Assembly (NCBI RefSeq): GCF_020707215.1
Contig: NZ_JAJFET010000009.1
Coordinates: 1 to 64,000 of the forward strand
Length of the DNA: 64,000 nucleotides
Source of the DNA: Sphingomonas sp. PL-96
GTDB taxonomy: Bacteria; Pseudomonadota; Alphaproteobacteria; Sphingomonadales; Sphingomonadaceae
Direction: 5' to 3'
Part shown: piece by piece, positions 52,822-61,933 of the stretch
Layout: each line of letters opens with the position of its first letter
How positions within the stretch are numbered: position 1 is the first letter of the stretch
Notes under the pieces: generated by a model
Told to the model about the DNA's origin: nothing
What the model saw: only the letters and a program-made list of their open reading frames with translations
Database searches by the model: none
Made by a program: the position numbers and the translations under genes

Positions 52822-53670
52822 TCAGGCGATGCGGCGGATGGCCTGGGCGAGCAGCGCGTCGTCCGCGGGCACCTGCGCCACCACCTCGACCGTTCCGTCG
52901 CCCGCCGCCCGCGCCAGCAGCAGCACGAACGCCTCGCCCCCGGCATCGAGCGCGAGCGTGGCGAGCGGCGGCGCCGTCCGCAGCGCATCGACCGCGGGAT
53001 CGACCGCGAACAAGGTGGCCGTGTCCTCAAGCCCCGCGCTCGGCCCGTCGGCCCAGGCGGGCGCCACGGGGGCGGGGTGGGGCGGATCGTCGCTGCGCGC
53101 GTCCGCCATTTCGGCAGCGAGCTGCGCGTGCACGGCGGCGTCGGCGATCTCCTTCCAGTTGATCACGCCGTAGATGAAGTTGATCCGCTGCTGGTCGGAC
53201 GAGAACGGCATCAGGATGCCGCGGTAGAGGGTGGGATGCCCGCGTTGCGACACGAACTCCGCCTCGAACCCGATCGGCGCGCGGCTGGCGAGGATGCGCG
53301 GATATTGTTCGGTCAACCGCGCGAGCAACGATGCCTGCGGGACATCGGCAATGCGGCGGATGCCGGAGGTGACCCCGCATTCCGCGCGCACGGCCTGGCC
53401 GATGAAGCGGACGCGCGGCTCGGCGGCGGCATCCGAAAAGTCCAGCAATACGCCATGCGGGCCGATGTCGCCGGCGGCCGCCGGATCGAGCTCGTCGATC
53501 GCCGGATAGGCGCGCCCGTTCAGCAGCGACACCCAGTGGTTATAGGCGCGCACATGCATCCGCCGCTCGTCGCCGCCCACCGGCAGCCGCGGCTCGGGGC
53601 CCTGGCCCACGCCGTCGCGATCGAAGTCGTCCCGCTCCGGCGGCTCGTCCGGCCCACGCGCCCTGTCCAT
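52822..53670 (-). CDS. PAS-domain protein (alphaproteobacterial PAS_5 type)
   Basis: 282 residues from the ATG at 53670, chosen because GAGGAT lies 7 bases before it; an ATG 51 bases upstream lacks one. Core 'HVRAYNHWVSLLNGRAYPAI' and 'GVLLDFSDAAAEPRVRFIGQ' are typical of the PAS_5 group, followed by 'FVSQRGHPTLYRGILMPFSS' and 'FIYGVINWKEIAD'. The C-terminal 100 residues are Ala-rich. Related proteins sense or signal in alphaproteobacteria, but the ligand is unknown. It precedes the glutamate dehydrogenase by 75 bases. Confidence 0.85.
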   Translation of the reverse strand: MDRARGPDEPPERDDFDRDGVGQGPEPRLPVGGDERRMHVRAYNHWVSLLNGRAYPAIDELDPAAAGDIGPHGVLLDFSDAAAEPRVRFIGQAVRAECGVTSGIRRIADVPQASLLARLTEQYPRILASRAPIGFEAEFVSQRGHPTLYRGILMPFSSDQQRINFIYGVINWKEIADAAVHAQLAAEMADARSDDPPHPAPVAPAWADGPSAGLEDTATLFAVDPAVDALRTAPPLATLALDAGGEAFVLLLARAAGDGTVEVVAQVPADDALLAQAIRRIA

Positions 53671-53865
53671 GTCCGATCCTCGCCCGGGCCCTAGCTGCCC
53701 GTGCGCAGTGTGACTGGTCATGGTAAAGGTTGGGTGAAGGGACACGGGGCCGCCCCGCGGTTCGCGTGGGACTGGCAAAAACTGCCGCCACCCCATCGCG
53801 ACGCTTGCCAGCCCCGATCGGCGCTGGTAGGCGCGCGCTTCCCACAAGGCGCTGTGCGCCCATGT

Positions 53866-53941
53866 GCCGCTTTAGCTCAGTTGGTAGAGCATCGCATTCG
53901 TAATGCGGGGGTCACAGGTTCGAGTCCTGTAAGCGGCACCA
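53866..53941 (+). tRNA. tRNA-Thr (CGT)
   Basis: 76 nt with encoded CCA. Acceptor GCCGCTT / AAGCGGC, D-arm TAGCTCAGTTGGTAGAGC, anticodon stem-loop GCATTCGTAATGC with anticodon CGT, T-arm CAGGTTCGAGTCCTG. An integrase gene begins 150 bases after its 3' end, so it is the likely attachment site of the element to its right. Confidence 0.95.
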
Positions 53942-54091
53942 GTACAAACTGGGAACATCTCTAGAAAGCGGCGGAAATCTGCGGTAAACTGCGTGTCAGC
54001 GGTCCCGTGAAGTCTCACTTTGTTCCGCCGTGGCCCACGCAAAAGGGGCCACGAATCATGGGGCCACGAACGTTGCAGGAGGCGTGGCCCC

Positions 54092-55309
54092 ATGCTTACG
54101 GTTGTGCAGATTCGGGCGCTGAAACCGGTTGAGCGTCCCTACAAAGTTGCCGATGTCGATGGCTTGTATCTGCTGGTGCAGCCGTCCGGAGCCTTGCTCT
54201 GGCGTTTCCGCTACCGATGCTGTGGGATCGAGCGAAAGCTCTCGCTCGGCAATTTTCCGGAGGTCAGCCTGGTTCAGGCGCGCAGGAAGCGAGACGAGGC
54301 CAAGGCCGAACTGGACGATGGGATCGATCCCGTTGAGGAGAAGCGCCAACGGCGACTCAAGGCGGAGTTGGCAGCCCAGACTACCTTCGCGCTGGTAGCG
54401 GAAGAGTATATCCAGAAGATGGAGCGTGAGGGGCGATCCCCCGCGACCATCAAAAAGGCCCGTTGGTTCCTCGAGCTTCTCGACGGCATCGCCAAGCGCC
54501 CGATTGCTTCGGTGACGCCGCACGAGCTTCTTGATGTGCTGAAGCGCGTTGAGCGCCGCGGACATCATGAGACGGCGCTCAGGTTGCGGTCGTTCGCGGG
54601 GCGCGTATTCCGCTATGGCTTCGCCACGCTGCGCACGGAGCGCAATCCGGCGGATATCCTGCGCGGTGCGCTCACCATCCCGCGTGTCAAACATCATGCG
54701 GCGATCATTGAGCCGAAAAAGGTCGGCGAGCTGCTCCGCGCGATCGACAACTACTCAGGACGGCCTGAAACGCTGCATGCCCTAAGGATTGCGCCGCATG
54801 TCTTCCTCCGCCCAGGGGAGCTGCGGCAGGCGAAATGGAGCGAGATCGATTTCGCAGAGAAAGTGTGGCGAGTGCCAGCCGAGCGGATGAAGATGAAGCA
54901 GCCGCATGCGGTGCCGCTTTCGCGACAGGTGCTGTACCTCCTGCAGGACCTGCGGTCGCTTGCACGCGACAGCGAGTTCCTGTTCCCTGCGCTCCACACG
55001 ACGAAGCGCCCGCTGTCAGACAACACGTTGAACGTCGCGCTCCGCCGCCTCGGGTTCGAACACGACGAGATGACCAGCCACGGCTTTCGCGCCATGGCCA
55101 GCACGCTGCTCAACGAGTCAGGCCTCTGGCATCCCGACGCCATCGAGCGCGCTCTTGCGCATGGCCAGAAGGACAAGGTTCGTGCCGCGTATCATCGCGG
55201 CGCCCATTGGGCGGAAAGGGTGCGCATGGCGCAATGGTGGTCGGATTATCTCGATCAGCTTCGTGCCGGTGGCGAGGTCATCAAGGGCAGGTTCCGCAAA
55301 CGAGCGTAA
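54092..55309 (+). CDS. P4-type tyrosine recombinase (integrase)
   Basis: 405 residues from ATG 54092 with GGAGG about 10 bases upstream. The N-terminal DUF4102 arm domain shows 'VADVDGLYLLVQPSGALLWR' and 'RKLSLGNFPEVSLVQAR'. The catalytic domain has the first Arg in 'HVFLRPGELRQAKWSEID', H-x-x-R in 'SHGFRAMASTLL' and the nucleophile Tyr in 'KVRAAYHRGA'. It probably integrates the downstream element at the 3' end of tRNA-Thr. Confidence 0.93.
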   Translation: MLTVVQIRALKPVERPYKVADVDGLYLLVQPSGALLWRFRYRCCGIERKLSLGNFPEVSLVQARRKRDEAKAELDDGIDPVEEKRQRRLKAELAAQTTFALVAEEYIQKMEREGRSPATIKKARWFLELLDGIAKRPIASVTPHELLDVLKRVERRGHHETALRLRSFAGRVFRYGFATLRTERNPADILRGALTIPRVKHHAAIIEPKKVGELLRAIDNYSGRPETLHALRIAPHVFLRPGELRQAKWSEIDFAEKVWRVPAERMKMKQPHAVPLSRQVLYLLQDLRSLARDSEFLFPALHTTKRPLSDNTLNVALRRLGFEHDEMTSHGFRAMASTLLNESGLWHPDAIERALAHGQKDKVRAAYHRGAHWAERVRMAQWWSDYLDQLRAGGEVIKGRFRKRA

Positions 55310-55617
55310 TGGAGCGGTTTAGATTAGCGCCCCGCGGCTGAAAGTGGGCCGGCTGCGGACAGGCAGCTTGTAGGGCTCGACACAGGAAAGCTGCCGTCCC
55401 CGGCCGATCACAGACCACGGCTACTTCCGATCCACTCACGGCCATTTCGTGGCCAACGCTTAAACGTCCGCTTAACGCCGAAAACGCTCATGCGCGTGTA
55501 AGGAAGCGGTCAGTCAAGCTTTGTGGCTAACCGAACGCTCCGGACGGCATGCGAGTGTTCAGATGAAGCTCCAGCGTGACTCTGTCGATCAAAGCCGGCC
55601 TTCGATTTGTCGCGCTT
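55310..55617. other. Intergenic region right of the integrase, no gene seen
   Basis: About 308 bases between the convergent integrase and PepSY genes. No open frame of good composition and no clear terminator; short TTAAACGTCC/CTTAACG phrases around 55460-55480 are AT-richer than the flanks. Confidence 0.45.
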
Positions 55618-57207
55618 CTAGGCGGATGCCGTCTCGACGATGGTGACACGCCCGTCAGGATCTGAAGGACGGCTCCAGACGCTGTCAGTCGGCCCGGTAC
55701 GAAGGCGACGGCGGGTCATGCGCCACATCAGCATCGCGCTGCCGGCACCGACGAGGGCGAGCAGATCGACCAGCAACTCGCGCGGGGGATGAGCGCCAAG
55801 GCATGCCAGTGTCGCGACCGGGATCAACATCAGGGTTCCGGCAGTCGCTGGCAGCAACTCCAAGGCTCCGCGGGCGCCGCCGCGCACCAGTGCCCAAGCG
55901 GTGAAAGCCAGGAAGACGGCGTAGTAAATGGCGCTGTGGAGCTCTTCGCTGGCGTCAAGCCCCATCGGCTTGGCGGCTGCGATCGTGACGGCGATCCCGG
56001 CGACGCAGCCGAGCGGGACGCCCACGGTCAGCGCACACAGAATACGTGTGCCGCGGGTCTGCTCGACGGCGCCCGCCTTGCGCTCGCGCTTGCGACGGCT
56101 TTCCACCCACAGGAGGTTGCCAGTGTAGAACAGGAAGGCGCCGGCCAGGCCAAGGAGGAGATAAGCCCAGCGAACGCCCGCACCGCCGAAGTTGCCGAAG
56201 TGAAGTGCGAAGAAACTGGTGATCGCCGCACCCCAGCCGTCCTGCTTGCCCGGCATATAGTCGCTGACGGTGATCGCGCCCGATCGGGGATCCAGGGTTG
56301 CCATGCCGAAATTGGGCCCGCGCAGTCCGTAGCGCGGATCATAGCCGCGGACCCGAAGGGTGGGGGCGCCGTCCCGGCCTTCACCATAGCTGATGCCGAC
56401 CGGCGTAAAGGCCGGCGCCTGCTCGGCGAGCCGCTGTACAACCTGAACAGGCGCGAGCACCGGTCCGTTCGGCGGCGGCGCCTTGGCCGAAGCGGGCGGA
56501 CGGCCGCCGTGCGCGAAGGTCGCGCTCTGCGCGTCGTAGAACTGGTCGTGAAAAGCGAACACCACCGCCGTCAGGGCCATGATCAGGTGGAAGGGCAGGC
56601 TGAAGACGCCGAGTACATTGTGCACATCCAGCCACATGCGCTTCACATTGCGCCCGATCCGCAGCGCGAACAGATCGCTGACGAGGCTCGGCAACAGCAC
56701 GACGACGCCGGAGACCAGCGCGATCGCGTAGAGCAGTGCGATGGTGCCCATGATCGGCATCGCGATCTCATGATCGAAGGGCAGGCCGACCTGCTGGTGC
56801 AGCACGTCGATCAACTGGGCCACGGCGGAAGGCCCCCGGCGGTCGACCTGGAGCGATCCGTCCGGGGCCAGGGCGGCGTAATAGGTCGTGCCCGCCGCAT
56901 GCTCGCGGGCCGGACGCGAAGACCAGCTGACCCGCGCCGGCTGCTCCGGGCCGGTGCGCAGATGCACGGTATAGTCCCGTGCCGCCTCCGGATGCGCGGC
57001 CAGCACCTTGGTTACCAGTTCGGACGTCCGGTCGAGCGACACGGGCGCGGCCAGCGGGCTCGGCGGCGACGCCCAGCGCTGCAGCGGCTCTTCGAACATG
57101 GTGATCGCGCCCGCGTAGAAGGCGATAAACAGCGCGAGCCCGGAAAGGATACCCACCCAGCCGTGAATGTCCTTGTACATCCGCACGATGTCGGCGCGCA
57201 GCTTCAT
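55618..57207 (-). CDS. PepSY-associated transmembrane protein of a siderophore operon
   Basis: 529 residues from ATG 57207. Layout is of the PepSY_TM family: 'YKDIHGWVGILSGLALFIAF' with the conserved His, periplasmic PepSY-like parts, 'VKRMWLDVHNVLGVFSLPFH' with a second His, and 'ITSFFALHFGNFGGAGVRWA' with a third, then C-terminal helices. The paired His in helices suggest haem or electron transfer, as in proteins that reduce ferric siderophores in the periplasm. It ends the five-gene operon. The ATG overlaps the previous stop. Confidence 0.88.
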   Translation of the reverse strand: MKLRADIVRMYKDIHGWVGILSGLALFIAFYAGAITMFEEPLQRWASPPSPLAAPVSLDRTSELVTKVLAAHPEAARDYTVHLRTGPEQPARVSWSSRPAREHAAGTTYYAALAPDGSLQVDRRGPSAVAQLIDVLHQQVGLPFDHEIAMPIMGTIALLYAIALVSGVVVLLPSLVSDLFALRIGRNVKRMWLDVHNVLGVFSLPFHLIMALTAVVFAFHDQFYDAQSATFAHGGRPPASAKAPPPNGPVLAPVQVVQRLAEQAPAFTPVGISYGEGRDGAPTLRVRGYDPRYGLRGPNFGMATLDPRSGAITVSDYMPGKQDGWGAAITSFFALHFGNFGGAGVRWAYLLLGLAGAFLFYTGNLLWVESRRKRERKAGAVEQTRGTRILCALTVGVPLGCVAGIAVTIAAAKPMGLDASEELHSAIYYAVFLAFTAWALVRGGARGALELLPATAGTLMLIPVATLACLGAHPPRELLVDLLALVGAGSAMLMWRMTRRRLRTGPTDSVWSRPSDPDGRVTIVETASA

Positions 57208-57497
57208 GCGAGCGATCCCGTTGCAAAGAGCAGCAGCCAGACGACGAGGGTCGCAACCCCGAGCCCCGCCCAGGCTCGCACGCCCGAGCGGAACAGGAAC
57301 ACGAAACTCAGGATCGTGCACCAGATCGGCGCCATCGCCCACATGGTCAGTTGTCCGCGCGTGGAGAAGTAGGTGTCGCCGACGCCGATCGCCCAGGCGA
57401 TCAGGCCGGAAAGGCCGAGGGCCAGGGCAAAGCCGAGCACCACACCGGCGCTTGCCTTGCCGAACCAGTTGCGGCTGGAGAGCGGTCGCGCGGTCAT
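57204..57497 (-). CDS. Small membrane protein of siderophore operon (DUF3649-like)
   Basis: 97 residues with three hydrophobic segments ('AGVVLGFALALGLSGLIAWA', 'MWAMAPIWCTILSFVFLF', 'AGLGVATLVVWLLLFAT'). Size, topology and position between an analogous small protein and a PepSY gene match DUF3649-type proteins of siderophore receptor operons. Function unknown. ATGA overlaps at both ends. Confidence 0.75.
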   Translation of the reverse strand: MTARPLSSRNWFGKASAGVVLGFALALGLSGLIAWAIGVGDTYFSTRGQLTMWAMAPIWCTILSFVFLFRSGVRAWAGLGVATLVVWLLLFATGSLA

Positions 57498-57760
57498 GGG
57501 CTGCTCCGCGGGCGGCGCGCCCATGCGGCGGCGAGCGGCACGACCGACCAGACCAGCATCGCCAGCGTGCAGGCGATGAACAGAGCCGTCGCCGGACCCG
57601 CCCATTGCAGCAGCAGGGCCGTTCCGAGAACCAGCAGCAGCGCGCCGACGGGCGCCCTGCTCCGACCCGGTCGTGCCAGCAGCTTTTGGTGCGGGGCGGC
57701 GGCGTAGCAGGCGAGGGCGCCGGCCATCACCAGCACGGCCCCTGTCCAGGCGAGGATCAT
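57494..57760 (-). CDS. Small membrane protein of siderophore operon (DUF3325-like)
   Basis: 88 residues with three hydrophobic helices ('ILAWTGAVLVMAGALACYAA', 'VGALLLVLGTALLLQWAGPA', 'LFIACTLAMLVWSVVPLAAA') and a basic loop 'HQKLLARPGRSR'. It matches the size and context of DUF3325 proteins that accompany siderophore receptors. Overlaps the esterase stop and the next start by ATGA. Confidence 0.75.
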   Translation of the reverse strand: MILAWTGAVLVMAGALACYAAAPHQKLLARPGRSRAPVGALLLVLGTALLLQWAGPATALFIACTLAMLVWSVVPLAAAWARRPRSSP

Positions 57761-58590
57761 TGCGCTGCCCCGGCCTGTGCAAAGGAGATCGCGATGGCCG
57801 GTGCCATCGCCGCCGACATGGTCGTTCCGTGGCTCTGGCCGGCAAGCGGCAGGTAGCGCGCGTGCATGCCCCTGGCCCGCAGGCGGCTGGCCAGCGCCTC
57901 TGCCGCCACGCCCGACGGGCCGTCCGGCCCGGCTTCGTCCGTTCCGCTGGCGATCAGCAGCCGGGCGGTCGAGGGCGGTGCGCGCCGCTCCTCGTCCGCG
58001 AGCAGCCCCTCGCCGAACCACAGCGACGGACTGACCGCGACCACCGTGGAGAAGGAGCGGCCGGTGAACAGGGCATGCAGACCCAGGAGACCGCCAAAGC
58101 TGTGGCCAAGCAGTGCCTGCCGTCGGGGATCGATCCGCAGGCGCCGGGCGAGCAACGGGCGCAAGCGCGTTTCGATCAGGTCCAGAAACGCATCGCCGCC
58201 GCCGATCGCCAGGCCATGCGCGGGCGCGCCGGCCGGGATGGCGTAGCGGTCGGCGGCCGGGGTGTAGTCCAGCACGCGGCGGCCCAGCGGACCGGAGTCG
58301 ATCCCGACCACGACGCCGGGCTCGACTCCCGACCGGGCGCCCGCCCGCGCCAGCCGCCGGGCGGTGAGCGCCGCGGTCGCGAAATGGTCTTCGCCGTCCA
58401 GCACCCACAGCACCGGCCAGCCTGCGGACGGCGGCTCGCCGTCCGGCCAGGCGACCAGCACGCGATAGCGGTGCCCATCTGCCGCCACGACCGTCTGCAC
58501 ATCCGAGCGGGCAAGCTGCCACGGCTCGGCCCCGGCCGGTGATGCGGCGAGCCCGGACAGCAGCAGAGCGAGGCCGAGGACCGGCTTCAC
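57757..58590 (-). CDS. Exported alpha/beta-hydrolase esterase (siderophore esterase, IroE-like)
   Basis: 277 residues from a GTG at 58590 overlapping the receptor stop (GGTGA); it opens a signal peptide 'KPVLGLALLLSGLAASPAGA'. The fold shows 'VLWVLDGEDHFATAALTARR', the nucleophile elbow 'LLGHSFGGLLGLHALF', an Asp in 'IASGTDEAGPD' and the late His in 'GQSHGTTM', giving a full triad. Similar periplasmic esterases (IroE type) cleave trilactone or ester siderophores. This fits its place directly after a siderophore receptor. Confidence 0.88.
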   Translation of the reverse strand: MKPVLGLALLLSGLAASPAGAEPWQLARSDVQTVVAADGHRYRVLVAWPDGEPPSAGWPVLWVLDGEDHFATAALTARRLARAGARSGVEPGVVVGIDSGPLGRRVLDYTPAADRYAIPAGAPAHGLAIGGGDAFLDLIETRLRPLLARRLRIDPRRQALLGHSFGGLLGLHALFTGRSFSTVVAVSPSLWFGEGLLADEERRAPPSTARLLIASGTDEAGPDGPSGVAAEALASRLRARGMHARYLPLAGQSHGTTMSAAMAPAIAISFAQAGAAQ

Positions 58591-60794
58591 CAGCGGAAAT
58601 CCAGCCGCGCCGTCACGCTGCGCCCCTGGCCGTAATAGCAGGCCGAGGCGCCGGTGCAGGTCGCGACATAGCGCTTGTCCGCCACGTTGCGGGCGTTGAT
58701 CGAGGCGGTCAGCCCCGCCAGCGTCGGGTTCGTCTCGGCGAAGTCGTAGCGGACGAACAGGTCGAACAGCGTGTAGTCGGGAATCGCCAGCGTGTTGTTG
58801 GTGTCGCCAAAGCTCTTGCCGGTGTAGCGCACGCCGCCGCCCAGCCCCAGTCCGGCAAGGGTGCCGCTGCGGATCTGGTGATTGACGAACAGCGAGGCGA
58901 GCCAGTCCGGCACCTGCGGAAGCGTGCGGCCGACCTGGCCGGCCGTGTTGGACCGGGTGATCTCGCCCTCGCTGCGCGTTGCGGTGGCGATCAGGGCGGT
59001 GCCCCAGGGTAACGTCGTCTTCGCCTCCATCTCGACGCCGCGGACGCGCCCCTCTCCCGTCTGCACCGAACAGGTGCTGGTGCCGCACAGCGTGCCGTCG
59101 GGATCGGGCGTGATCAGGTTCTGCTGCGTGATCTGATAGGCGCCCAGCGTCACATAGGTGTTGCGGCCGCGCTGATAGCGCAGGCCCGCCTCATATTGCT
59201 GCCCCGTGGTCGGCACGAACGGCTGCCCGTCCAGGCTGGTCGAGGGATCGGTTACCTGCGGCAGGAAGCTTTCCGCATAGCTGGCATAGGGCGCCAGGCC
59301 GTTGTCGAACAGGTACACCGCGCCCGCGCGCCAGGTGAAGGCATCATTGTCGTTGGTGAAGCGGCGGCCGCTCACCGGATTGTAGGTGTCGTCCTGAGTC
59401 CAGTCGTGCCGACCCCCGACGGTCACCCGCAGGCGGCCGAACTCGACCTGATCCTGCAGGTACACGCCGGTCTGGTCGCTGACCGTCTCCGTATAGACCT
59501 GCGGGCTGAGGCTGCTGGCGAACCCGGTGGCGCCGCGCGGGACCGGATCGAAGATGTCCAGCAGCGGCAGCACCCGGGCGGAGGCGACCAGATCGCGATA
59601 ATGCTCCCATTCGGTGTGGAAGTAATCGACGCCTGCCAGCAGCGTGTGGCGGATCGCGCCGGTGGCGAAGCGGGCCTCCAGCTGCGTATCGGTCGCCACG
59701 CCGTCGCTTTCGCCAACACCCTGCACGGCGCGGCGGTTGATGGTCTGGCCGGGGATGCATCCGCTGACCGTCGGCGGACAAGTCGTCAGCGTGTCGCCGG
59801 CAAGCACGACCACGCGGTAGAGGGTGTCGAGATGCGTGTAGCGGGTGTTGTTGCGCAGCGTCAGCGCGTCGCCCAGATCCTGCTCCAAGAAGGAGCCGAC
59901 CAGATACTGGTTGCGGTCAAAGCTGTTCCAGCCGGGCTCGCCCAGGTTGGCGTCATTGTCGATATGGTCGCCGTTGCTTTCGTACAGCGACCCCTGCGCC
60001 GGCAGGAACTGGAACGTCGCGCCGCCCTCATCGCGCTGATACTGGCCGAGCAGCGTCCAGCGCGTGCTGGCCGTCGGCTCCCAGGTGATGCTGGGCGAGA
60101 GATAGTGGCGCGCGATCTTCACCCCGTCGACCTGGGTTTCGCCATAGCGCGTCAGCCCGACGACGCGGGCGGACAGCGTGCCGCTGAGCGGACCGCTGAT
60201 ATCCGCGGCGGCCTGATAGTTCCACTTGTCGAGATCGGTGACGCCGACGCCCTGCAGCAGGAACTGCGCCTGGAACTCCCGCGTCGGCCGCTTGGCCACG
60301 ATGTTCACCACGCCGCCCGGCGCCGTCTGGCCGTAGAGCGCGCCCGACGGGCCTTTCAGCACCTCGATCTGCTGGAGCGCGAAGGTGTCGAAGCCGGGGC
60401 GGGTCCACTGCCCGCCGGAGGGCAGGCGAAGCCCGTCGACGAAATTGTTGTTGGACGAAAAGCCGCCGGCACCGAAGCCGCGGACGGAGACTTCGTCCAC
60501 GCGACTGTCGATCCCGAACGCCTCGGCCTGGACGCCGGCGGTGTAGCTGAGCGCGTCGGCGATAGTCGGAGATGCGCGAAGATCGATCTCCTCGCGGCTG
60601 ATGATCGAGATCGATTGCGGGGATTCGATGATCGGCGAGTCCGTCTTTGTGGCCGAGGTGGCCGAGGATTGGCCGGTTGCCGTGACGACGATCTCGTGCG
60701 GCTCCTGATCTGGCGTTTGGCTGTTTGCCGTCTGCGCTACAGCAGGCACCGCCGAGCTCGCGAGTAACATCCAACCAGTTAGAAACTTCCGCAT
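58587..60794 (-). CDS. TonB-dependent siderophore receptor
   Basis: 735 residues with a signal peptide ending 'SSAVPAVAQ'. The plug reads 'HEIVVTATGQSSATSATKTD', 'PQSISIISREEIDLRASPTI', 'VRGFGAGGFSSNNNFVDGLR', 'IEVLKGPSGALYGQTAPGGV' and 'VNIVAKRPT', the ferrichrome/ferripyoverdine-type signature. The barrel ends 'SVTARLDFRW'; a final Trp is typical of this group. It heads an operon with an esterase, two small membrane proteins and a PepSY protein. The plug style is unlike the three other receptors in the window. Confidence 0.94.
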   Translation of the reverse strand: MRKFLTGWMLLASSAVPAVAQTANSQTPDQEPHEIVVTATGQSSATSATKTDSPIIESPQSISIISREEIDLRASPTIADALSYTAGVQAEAFGIDSRVDEVSVRGFGAGGFSSNNNFVDGLRLPSGGQWTRPGFDTFALQQIEVLKGPSGALYGQTAPGGVVNIVAKRPTREFQAQFLLQGVGVTDLDKWNYQAAADISGPLSGTLSARVVGLTRYGETQVDGVKIARHYLSPSITWEPTASTRWTLLGQYQRDEGGATFQFLPAQGSLYESNGDHIDNDANLGEPGWNSFDRNQYLVGSFLEQDLGDALTLRNNTRYTHLDTLYRVVVLAGDTLTTCPPTVSGCIPGQTINRRAVQGVGESDGVATDTQLEARFATGAIRHTLLAGVDYFHTEWEHYRDLVASARVLPLLDIFDPVPRGATGFASSLSPQVYTETVSDQTGVYLQDQVEFGRLRVTVGGRHDWTQDDTYNPVSGRRFTNDNDAFTWRAGAVYLFDNGLAPYASYAESFLPQVTDPSTSLDGQPFVPTTGQQYEAGLRYQRGRNTYVTLGAYQITQQNLITPDPDGTLCGTSTCSVQTGEGRVRGVEMEAKTTLPWGTALIATATRSEGEITRSNTAGQVGRTLPQVPDWLASLFVNHQIRSGTLAGLGLGGGVRYTGKSFGDTNNTLAIPDYTLFDLFVRYDFAETNPTLAGLTASINARNVADKRYVATCTGASACYYGQGRSVTARLDFRW

Positions 60795-60834
60795 GGCGTC
60801 CCCATAGCCCCATCCATAGAGGGCTCTCTGCTAA

Positions 60835-60849
60835 TGCGACATACTCGCA
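60835..60849. promoter_or_regulatory. Inverted repeat TGCGA-N5-TCGCA, candidate Fur-type site
   Basis: TGCGA CATAC TCGCA in an AT-rich context 41 bases upstream of the siderophore receptor start. Alphaproteobacterial Fur boxes contain TGC...GCA arms in AT-rich DNA, so iron control is plausible. The 5-base spacer makes it only an approximate match. Confidence 0.5.
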
Positions 60850-60859
60850 ATATCAAGCT

Positions 60860-61331
60860 CCGCTGTGGGAATATCGGATGTCGAGGGCTTTGACATGTCT
60901 CGTGCGAAGCCACTGCACCCGACCGGATCTCATGAAGGCTTACGCTCGCGATCGTGCCCTAATCCGAGCAGCAACGTTGGACACCTGCACGTAGCGGCGC
61001 GATGCGCCATTCCGGGATCTGCCCAGGTCACGTCGCATACAGCGGCCTTCTGCTGGTCTGAACGCTCGCACCGGCTTAGAACCGCCATTCGATGAGTGCA
61101 CTGGGGATGACAGGAATGCTCCCCCAATGTCGGTCGTTCCACACGCAGCTCACAGCTGGGCGAACGAATGGCAGGTTTCAGGATCGCGCCTAACCAGGCT
61201 GAAGGTCTGAGATTGGGCGCTTAGCTGCCGTCGAGCCCAGACGGGATGAACGGCTGAAGGCGTAGAACGGACGGTCGGAGCGCGCGTTCGACCGTTCTCG
61301 ACCGGAGGTCCTTTAGCTTCTCGACTGCCGC
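60860..61331. other. Intergenic stretch upstream of the siderophore operon, no gene seen
   Basis: No frame has convincing start, composition or motif. This roughly 470-base stretch separates the siderophore cargo from the mobile-element backbone genes and may be a junction scar. Confidence 0.45.
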
Positions 61332-61610
61332 TTAAGAGCCATCCATGAGGCCTCCGTGCGGGGGGAAGGGATCCGCAAGTGTTGGTGCCTGCGGCCTGGC
61401 ATTGAGGCGCGGCCCGCGTTTCCCGCAGCTCAGGCAGCGAAGGTCATGGCCGAGCGCGCCTAGCTGGGTGCTCCAGCGACGGAGCATGGCGTAGCGCTCC
61501 AAGCGGTTAGCATCGAAGATGTGCTCTGCACCGCATGGGCAGCGAACGCGTAGATTGGCACGGTGCTGCGTCAGGTCGCTCAGACTGTCGACCCAAGTGT
61601 TGGCGGCCAC
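61332..61610 (-). CDS. Zinc-ribbon-like small protein of mobile element
   Basis: 92 residues with two CxxC knuckles ('VRCPCGAEHIF' and 'LRCLSCGKRGPRLNAR'; the first as C-x-C-G) separated by about 35 residues, suggesting a zinc ribbon. No signal peptide. Such proteins recur in sphingomonad plasmids and islands, but no function is known. It is followed upstream by a small gene 1 base away on the same strand. Confidence 0.7.
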   Translation of the reverse strand: MAANTWVDSLSDLTQHRANLRVRCPCGAEHIFDANRLERYAMLRRWSTQLGALGHDLRCLSCGKRGPRLNARPQAPTLADPFPPHGGLMDGS

Positions 61611-61611
61611 C

Positions 61612-61803
61612 TCAAAGCGGAAGCGGCATCTGCCGTGCGTCGGGAACCGACTGCGGACGCGCTAAAGCGTCAATGATCGTTTCGGCCAGCTCGGTCACAG
61701 CCTGCTCGCGCAGGCGCTGATTAGGAGGGGTAAGCCCCATGCGTGCCCACCCGGGCGCGTGAAGGAGGGTCTGGGCGAGGCTGGAGGGGTCGGGCGTCAT
61801 CAT
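61612..61803 (-). CDS. Small hypothetical protein of mobile element (63 aa)
   Basis: 63 residues, 'SSLAQTLLHAPGWARMGLTP' then 'LREQAVTELAETIIDALARP'. The sequence resembles small conserved proteins (DUF6771 type) found on sphingomonad islands next to zinc-ribbon genes, from memory only. Starts 1 base before the zinc-ribbon gene in the reading direction, so both are likely co-transcribed. Confidence 0.65.
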   Translation of the reverse strand: MMTPDPSSLAQTLLHAPGWARMGLTPPNQRLREQAVTELAETIIDALARPQSVPDARQMPLPL

Positions 61804-61933
61804 AGCCCTATGTTCCCCTTTGATCCAATTCGCGCAGGGCCCTTCCTATGCCGTGAAATCATCAGCCGTGTCGGCCCGCGCTGTTGGAAAGAGCGGCGGC
61901 TTCGGGAGATTAGCCTCGGTCTGCCGAACAGCC

